DNA from: Cephalotus follicularis
Lineage: Eukaryota; Streptophyta; Magnoliopsida; Oxalidales; Cephalotaceae
DNA: 64,000 nt
Direction: 5' to 3'
Assembly (NCBI GenBank): GCA_001972305.1
Contig: BDDD01000914.1
Span: 1-64,000 of the forward strand
Positions 11,124-23,208 of the stretch are shown here, piece by piece (the stretch's first letter is position 1; each line of letters starts with the position of its first letter). The notes beneath the pieces were generated by a model. That model was not told where the DNA came from. It was given only the letters and a program-made list of their open reading frames with translations, and made no database searches. The translations under genes were made by a program, and so were the position numbers.

Positions 11124-11725
11124 TTCTGCCATTGATTTTTCTATCGTAGGCAAAGAGTGAAAGCCGTCAATGACTGAATGGTACCTCGGCATTTTCGTCA
11201 TGTAGAAGGAGATATTAGACTAAGATCATTAGAAGGATTTGCTTCTTTCTTTCACCAATACCCAAACTGATGGAGATATCATAGTATTTTGTGAAACGTC
11301 ATTACTGGTTCACGCAATATTATTTCATGGCTTATGGAAAAAGAGCTGAGTCCCAACTTAAAGAGTTTGGCATGTATTGTATTAACTTAATTAGGAAATG
11401 AATACTCATGCAGGGATTGTATGTGTTTGCAATCATTGGTTGTTGAAACAAAATGGTTTCTCCTGCGGAAACAAATATTAGCATCAGATTTTCTTGGAGA
11501 TTGATAATAATTTTCATAACCATCTTTACCGCAGATAATGAACCTTCCTAATTATTAACTTCAAAATTCGCTCCCTGTTTGCTTCAACAGACGTACAGTG
11601 CCCTTTTTTGGCTAAAGGCTTACATGATCAAAAATCGGTCTCATACAACAACAATCAGACGGCTAAACTACAAGCAAGATGTAGCTAGCCACTTAATTAG
11701 AAATCGAGAATCTCACAATTCTTAT
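11124..11725. other. 3' space between two convergent genes
   Basis: Only 602 bp separate the stop codon of the M41-like gene (11123) from the stop of DPE1 on the other strand (11726). It must hold both 3' UTRs. I see no further gene or element, and no strong canonical AATAAA in either direction. Confidence 0.6.
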
Positions 11726-14700
11726 CTACAGGCGCCCGTATATTGTTAGCATCTCTCTTAGTTTTCTTGCTTCAGACTTCAAGCCATCAAAACTCATGGA
11801 ACTAGGTATCCTCCAACTCCAATTTCCAAACTGCACTCAGCAAAAATATCATAAAATAGGTGATTTCAGCAAGTCTCATATGACAAGCTGGTGAATTGCT
11901 CAAAATTACTTTCCAACATTGATCTTCTCTATAAAATGCTCAAATGGCTAGTTCATTTATTTCATCAGCTCCAAACGGCATTTTTTTCTACATGGTAAAA
12001 GCCTCAGAGAAAATTCCAAATAAGAAAATAAATGAAAATGAAGGTACAGATAGTTTACTGTTCAAATGTATTATACTAACAAGTGTACTATCTTTAGTTT
12101 CTAAATTATCTAACCAGGATGAGCAAGGCCCAGGGACATATGGTCCTAAAATTCCTAATAGAACATGATACTTACCCTAACTAACATAGATAAATGCATG
12201 CACGCTGATGATTCCTATGACACAGTCCATTACAGTCATCTGCAGCCACAACTAATAATATATATTACCTGAGTTGCGGGAATATTCATCCTTGCAGAAC
12301 TGCCAAGCCCAAAGATATCTTGCATTGGTATGACTGCGGTTCGGGCAACTGAAGATAGAACAGGCCGGATGAGGGCCCATGAAATGCCATCCAGCTCAAT
12401 AATAGAAAGATAATTCAGTACCTGTGACAACAAATAGATGTAACGAAATATAATCACATGATTAACATTGACCAAATGGTTTAGTGACAGATTTCATTCC
12501 ATTGAAAAATCCATAAAACTAATTACACTGACATTAGACTTCTCTTGTTGCTTCAGATTGTCCCACCAACCCCTGATCTAAGATACAATAAAAAAAAACA
12601 ACCATAAGCAAGCCATGTTCAATTTATAAGAAGATGAACGAGAAGAATAAACAGATACTCCCATGTGCTACATCGTATCCGTCCAAGGGACAAACACGAA
12701 CGGATACCAAGAAATGAGTTGATTTCAAAGTGTTCACAAAAACTAATTATGTAATCGTCACCAATCATTTTTATTTAAGTGCGATTGATCACCTATTTAA
12801 TTTTATCAATTTACAAAAAATGTCTACATTACCTAATTTGGATTCAAGAATACAGTTACATGTGGAGAAGGTATTAGCACCCTCACGACGCCCGTCAAAA
12901 GACTGTTTCTATAATTACTCAAAATTGTGTCAAGTTCATTACATTCAGCATTCTTAATAAAAATACATATATAAAAATACAACAAAATCCAAATATAAAT
13001 AAAAATAAATGGATAATTGTAAAGATGTATAAAAGTATAATCGTGGTCTCATATACACATTATGCCAACAACCATCATTTATTATTTTAGCCTTCAAGAA
13101 ATTTTTACAAGACTAAATAAATCTTTAGTCGTTAGCATGATGTGGATTTGAGACCATGATTACACTTGCCTGTTTGTGCATCTTTACAATTATTCATTTA
13201 TTTTCATTTTGATTTGACTTTTGTTGTATTTTTGTATATATATTTTTATCAAGTATGCGGAATTTAATGAACTTAACACAATTTTCAGTAATTATAGAAA
13301 CTGCCCTTTGACGGAAGTAGTGCGGGTGCTAAAACCTTCCCCATGCATAACTGTACTCTCGAATCCAAATCTGGTAATGCATACTATTTTGTTTAAATTA
13401 GTAAAATTAAATAGGTGACCAATCGCACATAAATAAAAATGATTGATGACAGCTCCACAACTGATTTTTGTGAACACTTCGAAATTAAACCATTTCTCGC
13501 CACCTGCTCATGTCTGTCCTCGAACAGATACAGTGCAACATCATGTTGTTAACTGACAACCAGGATCTGCCAACTATCATTCAGTTTTCCCTAAGACGCC
13601 AACAAATCATGTTGGGAATAAACTCAGTGATTGACTAAGAAAACCATGAACTCAACAGATGACACAAACACATGGCACTTGAGGTTCTTTACCGTGTCAT
13701 TATCATGTGTCCCAGTGTATACTACTTGGTTGTGCTCATGATTATGTGGCAAATGAGGGTTGTCAGCACCACTTCCAAATCCTAAATCAAGAGAACACAA
13801 AACATAACTGAAATATACAGTTTGCAAACATTTAAAGTTACAGGTCAAAGATGACCATTGGAAACGACAGTAAATGACCAAAAGTTATTACCAAACTGAA
13901 GGACAGCCATTCCAGGTGCCTCAATATATTTCCTAAGTTGAACTACATCCTCAGTTATAACGCCCTGTGGTATGACAGCAGATGAGAAGAGAAAATATCA
14001 AGCAGTTGCAAAAGCAGATAACCTAAAATAAAACTTTTCCTAGTGCAAATCTAGAAACAAACCTCATTATAATCATCACTAATGACAAATATGAATCCAT
14101 CTAAATCCGGATGATTATCTACATTTACTACCGAAGAAGACCATCTATCATTTTCTAACATTATAAAGGCATAGAAAAAGAAAAACAACCCCATAACAAG
14201 CAGAAAGCCATATGTATATAAAAAAATCTCTCATTAATTCTTTTTTTTTTTTTACACCAAAGGTCCAAAGCATGCAAGCAGTAGTACATCAATTACCAAT
14301 GACACCAAAAAAAAATACACCAAAATTAATGGGAAACAACGCAATAGAAAGGTAGCATGCTATTTAAACATATTAAAGATCACTGTACTTTACATCAGAA
14401 CTCCAAATTGGTTTAATCTTAGCATCAATTAGAATTACCAAATTTTGATTCTAGCAGTGCTCATGACTCAAGGGTTCTGGCAAATATGATTCAACTAGGA
14501 CTGCAGAGTCCTATAACAAGGCAGAATAGATAGATAAGTGAGCTATTCAGTCGTGTATCCTACAAGGATGAAACATACCAAATCTTCTGCTATAATATCG
14601 ATCTTTCCCACAGCTCTATAGATGGCGTCAAATAAGGATTTTCCCGGTCCTGCCTACTGTCAGTAAAATAATGTTTAAGCAGACGATGGGATAAATAATT

Positions 14701-17700
14701 GAGAAGGTACAACTTCATCCGAAAACCAGAAAACAGACCTTCCATCGTCCAACCATTGCAACTTTTGCTTCTGTACATAAACAATATATGTCAGTTAATG
14801 CAATATACTAGTATTAACCTCATTTTGATCCCTAAAGTAAAATGGATTTCCCACTTTAGTCCACATTCTTTAGGTAATTTCGATTTTCTCCAAACTGCAC
14901 TACTTGATTGTAATTTAGACCAAATTCCTGACTTAAATCAGTAACAACAATAATAATGAGGTAGATACACAACATGGATAGTTTGGGGTCCGAATTAGGA
15001 CCCCAACAGTTTGGGAACTCAATTACAATCATGTTCAGTAGAAATTAAATCACTAAACAATGCATATTTGTCAGTCGTGTCATCATTGTCGTTATTGATT
15101 CAAACGGAGTCAGAAATTTGGATTAAATTGCAGCCAAGTATTCTAAATCATCATTACATTAGAATAGGGAATAAAGTGGAAAAACCAGTGATACTTAAAG
15201 GACCAAAATAAGGGTTTAATCTATTTACGAGTTTCTCACCCGCAGGAACAGCCCAAAAACCAGTAAATCCTCTGAAGTGGTCTATCCTAAATTCATCATA
15301 CAGATCCACTGCACGTCGTATGCGTCTAATCCACCATGAAAATCCATCCTTCTTCATGGATTTCCAATCATATAGAGGGCTTTTAAGTCAAACATTAATT
15401 AACGAGTGAGCCAACTGATATAGGTAGCCAAGATATGGAGGAATATTTGGTATGAATGAAATGAGAGCAAACAAGAAAAACATGAAGGATTAAAAAAGAA
15501 TAGATTAGTCTACTAACGTCAACAATCTCTTTCTTCATATACGATACCCTCCGGTTTGATCATATAGTTGAGTGTAATTGCAAGGTTCCCGGTATTAGAG
15601 AAACAGGTTTGGATATAACATAATATAGATAGAACTATTTAGGTGCCATTCATCTTTCTTGGCCAACATTCCCATTAGTCAAGTAAGATTCCCAGAAACC
15701 AATTCTAAACATAAGATTATTTAGGTAGACATTTAATTAATATCATAGGTAGGTACAACTTATTGTTCTCAAGTTTCCACTTCAATGATGTTCTCTATAA
15801 TATAGAAGGAAATTCAACTCATCTGTCAGAGTATTTGCTAATTTCCAGTACAGAGTACACAGATATTATCACAATAGTTATGTGAATGGAAAACTAAAGC
15901 CTTTATTGTTTTTTTTATGTTTTTGCATGGCATCCCATAAAAAAGGTGTTTGCATGGTAACTATTGAATAGGACAAACCTGTCCCACAGCTGACCAGTTT
16001 CACTGAAGGCATCCGGGGGAACGCCACTAACTTCAAGAGGAAAACCTCTCTTATTCTGCGAAATATATATAACAAAATTAACATGCACAAACCACTACAA
16101 TGCTTTGGAAGCATTGTAAGAGAGGTAATATTTTCCACAACACACTAAAGACTACTCACCAACAAAAAATGTTTTTTATTTGCCCAAACATCAGCACTGT
16201 GATAGCCTACATAAATGGGCATGTCTCCCATTATACTGATTCCCTTTATTTGTGCATACTGGCGAACTTTGTGCCATTGCCTTTGGAATAGGAATTGTTG
16301 AGCAATGAACAAATCTATCTTTAAAAGTGAAAGCATAAGAACAATGAGGACTTCTATATGAAGTAGATAATGTGAGAAAATATGAGCTTAGAAATACAAC
16401 GGAAGAGTAAATGTCTTACAAAATCCTTTTTGCTTTGGTAAATGTCTTCCAAGGCTCCTAGATGCCGATTTCTTAAAGGTTCAGGCCAATGATACCAGCT
16501 AAATGTATTGAAACAATCATCGATAGCAGCAAAACAGGCTGCATCTTTGAGCCAACCTATGAAAGTTGTGAGCAGAAGTTAAATATTATCGGTAAGATCC
16601 CAAGTGAACAGGGACCAGATGACAGTAGGAAAAAAATTATCTAATTAATGACATATATTTATTAGAAACCTGATAGAATTCAAGTTGGTACTTTCCATAA
16701 GATAAGAGTAAAATAATTAAACATGGGATCTCCTAAACACTATGCAAGAAAATATATACATGAAAACATAAATCTACTATATTCTCTAAATGGATAAGTC
16801 TGACCATATGGATGAGTAAAATGCATATAGGAGTGCCTGACATTAATAACAAATACAGATTTTTTAGCATAAGATTGTTCGAGCAAATAACTGAAACTAT
16901 GAATGTCTCACTTGATATATTTGGGTCTCTACGGAAATCTTCAAGCTGGCTTTTAAGTTCCCCATCACTCAGGATGAGCCTCTCTGCTGCCTAAGGAAAG
17001 CAAATGTCAACGATAATTGGCATAAAAGTGATTTTTATTTTTAAAACCGCATTATAGGACCAGCAAAAACTTCGTACATGACACTAGGACCAGCAAAAAC
17101 TTTCCTTTTCTGAACTTTTTTTTTTTCTCTATTTAAAATGGGAATATAAATTCAAAGGAAAAGACAAAAGCAAAAAAAAAAATAGATTCTCTAAATAGTT
17201 TACCTTAGCAATCAAAGGATCCTTTAAGTCAGCAACTATAGAGAAGTGAACACGATCTGAATCACTAAAGTTACGACACAACACCATGAAGTTATATATA
17301 TATATATAGCAGGAACCATGTGGCTGAGCTCAGTATCACAATTTACTCATATGTCAAAGTTCCTCACATTGGTTTCGGAAGCTCATCCTTTTCTAACAAA
17401 CCATCCTTAACAAGCTCTTCAAGGGAAATCAATAGAGTGTTACCACAATTAGCATCCTGAAAGTAATCAAGTAAAATTTATAGATAACGATTAATAAATT
17501 CGAGCCAGATTATTTCCAATAAGCCACTATGAACGCGACTAGATTTTAAGTGCCTATTATGGGTCAATCACCTTGCGAATGAGTTAAGTGTGTGTATGTG
17601 TAAATACATATGGAATAAAATGTTACCTGGCCCGAGTAGGGTGATCCCTCTTCATTAGCCTTCCTCCCTGGTGGAACTAGAGGAAGAACCTACATATAGC

Positions 17701-18413
17701 TAGTTGTTTAGAGCTACATACATATGAAAATACCATTTCACCCTTCAATCAACATCATGGAAAAATCTACAGATGAAGGTAAATAGTAACTGTGCGGCAT
17801 TATCAATATTTACAAAACAAAAACAAAAACAAAAAATTATAATACTACCAAAGAAGCAGAAAATAAACAAAAATTGAGAAACAAGCCTTTTAAGAGACTG
17901 TTTATAGAATTTCAAGTTAGTAAACCAAACGTAAGAAACAAAATTGTCAATATAAAAATAATAAAAATATAACTTTCTTCTCATTTCAAATTTACAACAA
18001 TAAATTCGAATGGTTTTGTTACAATAAATTATTACAAAAAGAATTTTAAAAAAGGAGCAAAATAAGAAAGAAACCTGCCAAACGGAGCAACCAGCATCAT
18101 GAAGCCAATCAATGAAGCTGAACGCCTCGTCGCCGAGATCTCCGATTCCGTAGGGTCCACGAAACGACGTCGGGTGGAGCAAAACGCCGGCTCTCCTCTT
18201 ATCTTTTGGATCGGCCTTGGGGAACGACTCGCCGTAGTGAATCGGCAAATCCTCGCCGACACCGACGGCTGGAAAAGCGGAGGAAACGGCGCCGCATTTG
18301 GAGTGGAGTGTGATCGTTTGAGGTTTTCTTATCGGAGTGAAGAGACCCAAGCGAATTGGAGAGAATGATGGTGAAGAGTTGTGGAGTGGTTTTGTCAGAA
18401 TTGAGAGAGCCAT
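11726..18413 (-). CDS. DPE1: 4-alpha-glucanotransferase (disproportionating enzyme), chloroplast, 16 exons
   Basis: GH77 enzyme that moves maltooligosaccharide units between glucans and frees glucose during starch breakdown in the stroma. Minus-strand exons: 18413-18075, 17689-17627, 17456-17368, 17264-17204, 16990-16912, 16556-16420, 16318-16160, 16055-15979, 15379-15240, 14770-14739, 14653-14579, 13964-13892, 13781-13693, 12577-12533, 12421-12269 and 11830-11726. They join in frame to 571 residues, close to the Arabidopsis protein. About 45-55 N-terminal residues (Ser/Pro/Thr-rich, few acids) form the transit peptide. The catalytic set is complete: nucleophile Asp368 in RIDHFRGF, acid/base Glu415 in IIAEDLG and stabilising Asp468 in GTHDNDT. 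MGDMPIYVGYHSADVW and the C-terminal IPATQFGNWSWRIPSS are family hallmarks. All splice sites are GT/AG, and no frameshift or stop was found. It looks functional. Confidence 0.97.
12711..13500. mobile_element. Foldback/long inverted-repeat element in a DPE1 intron
   Basis: The left arm (from about 12711) and right arm (ending about 13500) are imperfect reverse complements over nearly their whole length, about 380 bp each, meeting near 13080-13110. Matching landmarks include GTGTTCACAAAAA (about 12733) against TTTTTGTGAACAC (about 13467), TTTGGATTC with TACAGTTA in the left arm against the reverse complement at 13345-13375, and GATAATTGTAAAGATG (about 13012) against CATCTTTACAATTATTC (about 13178). 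It lies wholly in the intron between DPE1 exons 13 and 14 (13692-12578). No transposase is encoded, so it is non-autonomous. I could not fix its TSD. Confidence 0.8.
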
Positions 18414-18440
18414 TAATTAGTTCTAACACTGCATTCCTTT

Positions 18441-18470
18441 GTGTATATAGATTATTGATATATAATTAAA
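18441..18470 (-). promoter_or_regulatory. Candidate TATA region of DPE1
   Basis: On the minus strand, CTATATACAC lies about 30-40 bases before the DPE1 ATG at 18413, with a second TTATATATC about 15 bases further upstream. Either could be a TATA box, but the first would leave a very short leader. Sequence-only call. Confidence 0.3.
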
Positions 18471-18720
18471 AACACAATTTCTTTCTGTTTCTAAAGAGCA
18501 TGAAATGCACGTGAGAGTGAGGAGAGGGTGTTAGGAGTCCAAACGAGTGGATCGCTTGGTATACATATCAGGGAGGGTACGTGTGGTACAAGAATATGTG
18601 TAAATATATATCTATTTAGTATATTAATTTATAAAATTATTTATCTATCTAAATTTTTATTATAGTATTATATCATTCAAAACATTTATACAAAAATTAA
18701 AAAAAAAGAATCAATTTAGA

Positions 18721-18755
18721 AGGGTATCTCAAATAGTCATTAAGTGAGATACCCT
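18721..18755. repeat. Perfect 11-bp inverted repeat (hairpin)
   Basis: AGGGTATCTCA (18721-18731) and TGAGATACCCT (18745-18755) are exact reverse complements around a 13-base loop, in the upstream intergenic region of DPE1. No gene around it. It could be the remains of a small inverted-repeat transposon. 18480-18990 otherwise holds nothing I can name. Confidence 0.6.
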
Positions 18756-19794
18756 CTTAACAAGCGACCCCTAAGCTCGATTTATTAAGATTTTATGTTT
18801 GAAATTTGGGATAACAACGGGGTGAGATGATACGAATTTTACAATTTTTGGCTCCATTTTGCTCTGTATGCAGGAATAATTCTTTATCTTTGTGAAAAAA
18901 AATATACCCCAAATTTGCTTTGCACGGGGTCAATGTAATGGAGGGATCAAAGGGACTATACGGAGAGTCAACAAAGTTCAAATATATCACAATTTGTAAC
19001 GCCCTAAACTCCAATGGTCAACCCCCAAAGTTTGACGCGCTACTAACAGTATCATTCATTATACAATATTTAGCGGAAATTAAAAACTTTTAACCATATA
19101 ATAATGCATGCTGAATAATTCCAATTAAATATCATTCACGTGGATAAACCATGTGTTATACAATACTGTTCATAAAAACTCTGGCACAAGTCGGCAGGTC
19201 ATAAAAAAAATACAATATAATTATACTCCTGCGTTGTCGAACTGCAATAAGAGGGAGAAGACTCACACGGGGCTTCAATCCTCAGCTTGCTTGCGAAGCT
19301 CCACTTGTACCTAACCCATTACATTAAAATGCAATGGGTCAGCGACCATTGGTCGTGTAGGAACTACAACCTACTCATGCATGGAGATGCAGATGTAGCA
19401 GGCAGTATGCAATGCAATGAGATGCAATAATAACACTACAGTATAGCACTTCATTCATTCGCTACTAGCAGTCAATAACAATACGATCATTCCGTATCAT
19501 TCCTTAACAGTCATTCACAGTATCAGTATAATCATTTATTAGCAGTCACAGTCAATCATTCATAATAAATCCTTCCTCGGCATTCCCCACTAAAGGAGGA
19601 GCGATAAAATACTCCGGACGTCAAGGCAGAGGGGCCGGGACAGGAATAAACATTACATTTTAGGCAGACCGGTTCCTCGAATTCCTCGGCTTTAGGAAGA
19701 GCAATATACGCGCTCTAGGCGTTATAGACAGAGGAGAGGAACACAACATTCATTATACCGTAACAGTCATTCAGTAACAATAATAATAGTCAAT

Positions 19795-19995
19795 GTGGTT
19801 CATCTCCGTAGGTGATCCGTTGGCTCATCTCAATTGGTGATCCGACGGCTCATCTCGGTCGGTGATCCATTGGGCTATCTCGGTGACCCACCTGGTTCAG
19901 CTCAATTTGGTGACCCATTAGGTCATCTCAGAAATAGCCTTACTGGCTCATCTCGGTCGGTGATCCCCATAGGGCTCATCTCAATCGGTGATCCA
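19795..19995 (+). repeat. Minisatellite-like GGCTCATCTCGGTCGGTGATCC repeats inside the solo LTR
   Basis: About seven imperfect copies of a 24-31 base unit (GTGATCC, then GGCTCATCTC, then GGT or AAT) are in tandem. Short ACATTACACT reiterations follow at 19995-20040. Confidence 0.75.
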
Positions 19996-20259
19996 GTACA
20001 TTACATTACACTACACTACATTAACATTACACTACATTAACAGTACCTTTCAGGGTCAGCCTTTATTTATTACACTATACCTATCATCTATATTTCATTA
20101 CACTTATCATTGCACTTATCATTATATAATGCACTTATCATAATTATAAGGCACCTATTATTATAATGCCTTTCACAGTTGCCATCATTCCATTTCCTGC
20201 ACTTATCATACTTCCGATTAAAATAATCCCCTATTATCCTTTTCATTCTTACAACTGCA

Positions 20260-21400
20260 TCATGGATGGGCGCATTACGCATGTTACAGGAACTATACAT
20301 GCATGGAACATATGTGGGCGCTGTTAAACGCATAGCGCTTGCACAGGAGAGTTTAGTCACCATCCATGAAGAGCATGGCAGCACACCGAGGTCACAAGCC
20401 TGGAGAGCTCGGCAACCACCATGCATTCTCGAGGTGCATGCAGTGGAGGGCCTTGCATGCTCTGGTGCGTTATTCGTCACACCAGCACGTGTATGCCATG
20501 GTGTTTCATGCTTGAGCGCGTGTATGAAGAGGACGACACACTCAATAGTCGCAGGCTCAACGTTGCCAGAGGAGAGTTTGGTGTGGCGTTGCTTGCGCAA
20601 GCGTTGTCAGAGGAGGGCTTGGCATCCTCGACGCATGGTATGCATGCTCAGGACGTATGCACACTTCCACTGGAACGCTACCTCTGGTCGGGCCCTTGTT
20701 TGAGTTCCAGATTTCGTGCTCGGACACCATCATAGTGAGGAGCTCAGTGCCGATGGTTGGCAAGCTCGAGAAGCAGGTACCTTAGGCGTGTGGCACCTCG
20801 GCCCATGGCATCCTCGGAACATCACTTCAGCACCTTAGCATGCACAAGACGCGTGCGGGGAGGAATATAGAGAGGGGTCTGGCGCCGATGCAGGTTCGAG
20901 AAGCCTGCTAAACAGCACTCATGGGAAGGCTCAACACCATGGCAGAGGACGGCGTAGGCTCATGGCGCAGGCTCGGGATGCATGGCCGAGGACACTCCCG
21001 CATGCCTTATGCGCTGGGAATGCATAATAGAGGTCAACGCATGTAGAGGAAGCATGCTCGGTTCATGGCCCTTGCTCGGCACACTTTGCTCATAGATACT
21101 CGGCGGATAGCTCATCGGCACGTCTGGTTCCTCAGGACTCATGGCCTTCAGCTGCTTGCCCTTGGACAAAAAGGGCGCGCTACTGAAGCGTCCTCGGACG
21201 CTTGCATGCAGAGGACGAACTCGGGTAGTAGGCATGCGAGTAGGCATGCGGAGGATAGCTCACAAGGCAGAGGAGAACACTTTAGTGTTGTTACCGGCTT
21301 AGAGGCATGCAAAGGCAGACCCGCAAGCGTTACACGTATGGTAGAGGACGGTATTGTACGCATGGTAAAGGACACTCACATATACAATGTGTCACAACCA
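20260..21400. repeat. GC-richer reiterated-word block in the solo LTR
   Basis: The words GCATGC, CATGG, GAGGAC, CTCGG and AGGCTC recur dozens of times at irregular spacing. Because stops are rare here, open frames of 95-170 codons occur on both strands, but none has family features. This block stands out from the AT-rich surroundings. Confidence 0.5.
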
Positions 21401-21981
21401 TAATGCGCATGTAGCGCCAGCAAGTGCCATCTCGACATTATTAAGAAGATAACTACCAAGTCTAACACCCTTCAATACAGAGGACTCCAGGACCACTAAG
21501 TACACTTTAATCATCCTAACTCATATCATTCCGTCTGAGCATTTATTATTATCACAGTATATAAACACTACACATTAAATACAGGTCCTGAGTAGGAGTA
21601 GCTCCTACCTGGAATCGATGAACTCCAGTACACTTTATTGGCCTTCACTCCTCTTTCCTTTGCTCCCTGGTAGCTTTCCATGTCTCCTTCGCTCCCAAAA
21701 ATCATCAGCAACCATCACTACACCCACTTCCTTCTTTTTATAGTTACCCGCGGAAGGCTCCATAACCGGCTGGGTATTTCTAACATATTCCTTACTAAAT
21801 TGGGCTGAGGACTAAGGATTCGGCCCAACACTCCTTTCTCCTCTTCCTTTATTTCTTGGGTAAAATACAAAAAACCCCCTAAGGTTTGGACTCGTTAACA
21901 CTTTGCCCCCTCTGTTTTCAAATATTACATATACCCCATTCACTTACAATTTATACTTATAACACAGGGGGTTAATGGTTA

Positions 21982-23148
21982 TGTTGACATTTATGTCTCA
22001 ATCATAATTTTGATGATAACATATTTGTGATTAACCAAGTTTCTTTATGTGCAAGAAAAACTTAGAATGTGCAAAACAGCAAGAAAAATTACAAAAACAG
22101 CTTAAAGCGTCGACGCTCAAAAAGAAAGCGTCAGCGCTTTGTGCAACAGTCGAGACAAGGAACAAAGCGTCTACCGTTGAAGTGTTCGAAGGAAAGGAGT
22201 AAGTGTTCAAACCGTCGACGCCTAAATAGAAGCGCCAGCGCTTGAATTCAAAGCGTCTGCGCTTTGAGACATTAAGTCAGCGGTTAAAAACAGAGACTTC
22301 TTAGAAACAATCAATTTGACAAAAGCGGCGATGCTCAACACAAAGCGTCAGCGTTTTGCGGAAACAGTCGACTTCTACATCCAGAACGCTTGCGCTTTGA
22401 CTGGACAAATTCAAATTAAAATACCTAACGGTTATATAAGCGGTGACGCTTTGATGCAAACAGTCGACGCTTTACACGGCTGGAAAAATTTCTGATAGAG
22501 TTTTAATGCGCCGTTTTTGAAGCAACAAGTTTCAAGACATATCCAACGGATCTCTAAGGCAAGAAACGACTATATGCAAAGGTTTTTGAAGAGAGACAAC
22601 AATAACAACACAAGAGATAACACAAACAAAGATCAATCAAGCAAATACACAACAAGCATTCAAAATTAAGAAGTCTTATTCAAAAGCTCTTGTCTAGTGT
22701 CTTATCCAATTTTTGTTCTCACTTAAATTGAGTGATTTCATCTTGTAAAATCCAACCTTTTGAGAGGTTTAGAACAAACATTATTTTCTATACTTTGATT
22801 GTAATAGGGGAGTGAACCCTAAAAGAGATTGGGTAGTGAACCCAAAGAGAATTGTAAGTGATTGAGGTCAATCACAAAGGTGTACCGAATAGCACCAGGA
22901 ATTTTATTCGGAGACTAGTGGAAACTCAAGGAGATTCTTGGAAAAAGTGGAGGTAGGCAAGAGTTACGCCGAACCACTCTAAAACCGTGTTTGCAAATTC
23001 TCTAACCCTCTCTCTTTAAATTTGTTTACTTAGTTATTGTTAATTGCACATATATATTGTTCATTGCTTTTTAACTTAAAATTGCAAAAAGTTAATTAAT
23101 TTTTTAGAAACTACAATACATCCCCCCCCCCACCTTGTAGTTTATTCA
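21982..23148 (+). repeat. 5' LTR of the Sirevirus
   Basis: 1167 bp, TGTTGACA...TTTATTCA. The U3 region holds about thirteen palindromic words of the AAAGCGTCNNCGCTTTG type (22105-22490). A TATATAA box lies at 22433-22439 inside the array, so the words surround the presumed promoter. The conserved CCGAACCACTCTAAA stretch (22970-22984) is in the 3' third. A C-run at 23122-23131 is longer than in the 3' LTR. Confidence 0.93.
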
Positions 23149-23149
23149 A

Positions 23150-23161
23150 TTGGTATCAGAG
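23150..23161 (+). other. Primer-binding site for initiator tRNA-Met
   Basis: TTGGTATCAGAG directly follows the 5' LTR and matches the usual plant TGGTATCAGAGC site, complementary to the 3' end of initiator tRNA-Met. Confidence 0.9.
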
Positions 23162-23208
23162 AGGTAGGCTTATAATTCTTAAGTGCTAGAGCCTTAAACG
23201 ATCTAGGA

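Noticed and set aside
12680..12711. Small hairpin GTATCCGT / ACGGATAC as an end of the foldback element
   Set aside because: The opposite arm does not extend to it, so it is more likely an independent chance hairpin in the intron.
18032..18429. Alternative frames over DPE1 exon 1
   Set aside because: They shadow the true exon, whose frame gives a transit peptide followed by the conserved GH77 start.
20088..20735. Open frames of 104-170 codons on both strands
   Set aside because: They lie in a GC-richer reiterated-word block of a solo LTR, overlap each other antisense, and have no domain or codon-use evidence.
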